Part shown: one piece after another, positions 63,705-64,000 of the stretch
Numbering within the stretch: position 1 is the stretch's first letter
How the letters are laid out: each line of letters opens with the position of its first letter
Origin: Saussurea involucrata
Lineage: Eukaryota > Streptophyta > Magnoliopsida > Asterales > Asteraceae
Assembly: GCA_033807775.1 (NCBI GenBank)
Contig: JAWVWS010001076.1
Location: 1-64,000 of the forward strand
Reading direction: 5' to 3'
DNA: 64,000 nt
Notes under the pieces: model-generated
The model's database searches: none
Told to the model about the DNA's origin: nothing
The model's input: only the letters and a program-made list of their open reading frames with translations
Position numbers and translations under genes: made by a program

Positions 63705-64000
63705 TGTTGGTGCAAGTGTACCACATCTCTATATATTTATATATATTTATTTTGATGATTACAAACACACCGTATTATTGTTTATCTAACAATTTAATCC
63801 AAGTGTGCAGTTGTTGAAGAACACGAAGATTTAATCTGAAGGGTTCAAGACGGAAGTGTTTACGTCGTCATTATTGTTTATAACTAATAATGATAAACAC
63901 CCTAAAATAATATACCACTTGGATATTTCTAAAAACCATAATTGATTTTAATTAAATAAGTTTTTTTGTTTTGAGAAGATCCAGCAAGATTTGGCTGCAG
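63705..64000 (+). repeat. 3' LTR, first 296 bp (cut by window end)
   Basis: Begins TGTTGGTGCAAGTGTACC and stays colinear with the 5' LTR to the last base of the window. I saw no mismatch. The window ends before the palindrome cluster. The rest of the LTR, the right ACTTC and the return to satellite should lie just beyond. Confidence 0.95.

Larger units (their letters stand above)
59759..64000 (+). mobile_element. Non-autonomous Gag-only Ty1/copia retrotransposon (3' end beyond window)
   Basis: Order of parts: 5' LTR (59759-60924), initiator-Met primer site (60927-60938), gag (60974-62872), 26-bp minisatellite (63009-63350), several polypurine tracts, and the first 296 bp of the 3' LTR (from 63705). 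The internal region is only 2780 bp. Between the Gag stop and the 3' LTR there is no protease, integrase, reverse transcriptase or RNase H and no decayed remnant I can recognise. If the 3' LTR is full length the element is about 5.1 kb. It must borrow pol proteins from an autonomous relative. Gag type, multiple polypurine tracts and palindromic LTR point to a Sirevirus-like lineage. The visible parts of the two LTRs look identical, so insertion is recent. Confidence 0.9.

Noticed and set aside
1..64000. rRNA, tRNA or ordinary host protein-coding genes
   Set aside because: Nothing resembling them was found. The only tRNA-related sequence is the 12-base primer-binding site.

Overview
The window looks like nuclear heterochromatin of a flowering plant, probably a eudicot. 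It contains no ordinary host gene. I infer a plant from the Ty1/copia-type LTR retrotransposon primed by initiator-Met tRNA, its plant-style Gag, and the long AT-rich satellite array. I cannot name the species.

Positions 1-57017 and 58184-59758 are one tandem satellite array of about 112 monomers. Monomer starts read directly from the recurring 'ggttgtttta' landmark fall into two length classes: short (502-507 bp, mostly 506) and long (557-561 bp, 39 copies). Long monomers differ from short ones by a small retroposon-like insertion: a T-run, a 29-bp body, and a 14-16 bp target-site duplication. Almost every monomer carries one BamHI site (GGATCC) and a short inverted repeat. Monomer variants combine into higher-order repeats (HORs): about 1063-bp dimers on the left, 3142-bp hexamers around 15.8-22.1 kb, 1570/3141-bp trimers and hexamers at 24.2-30.5 kb, and a different variant family from about 42.6 kb to the end of the array. 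The region around 40.5-42.6 kb is the seam between the two families.

The array is invaded by one LTR retrotransposon family. A 1166-bp solo LTR lies at 57018-58183 with a 5-bp target duplication (ACTTC). A second copy starts at 59759: 5' LTR (59759-60924), primer-binding site, a 632-residue Gag gene (60974-62872), a 26-bp minisatellite, several polypurine tracts, and the start of the 3' LTR (63705 to the window end). There is no protease, integrase, reverse transcriptase or RNase H between Gag and the 3' LTR, so this is a non-autonomous, Gag-only element. Its Gag, multiple polypurine tracts and palindrome-rich LTR resemble the Sirevirus (SIRE/Maximus) lineage. Both LTR insertions sit at the same base of the same satellite variant, 2741 bp apart (1570 bp satellite trimer plus 1171 bp of LTR and target duplication). 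The simplest reading is one insertion, then co-amplification with the satellite by unequal exchange, with one copy reduced to a solo LTR.

The most unusual signals are: the eight CGGTATACCG palindromes in the LTR, arranged as four pairs 21-22 bp apart; the pol-less Gag element; the retroposon fragment amplified as part of the satellite; and the splice-donor-like, transcript-like look of the satellite minus strand.
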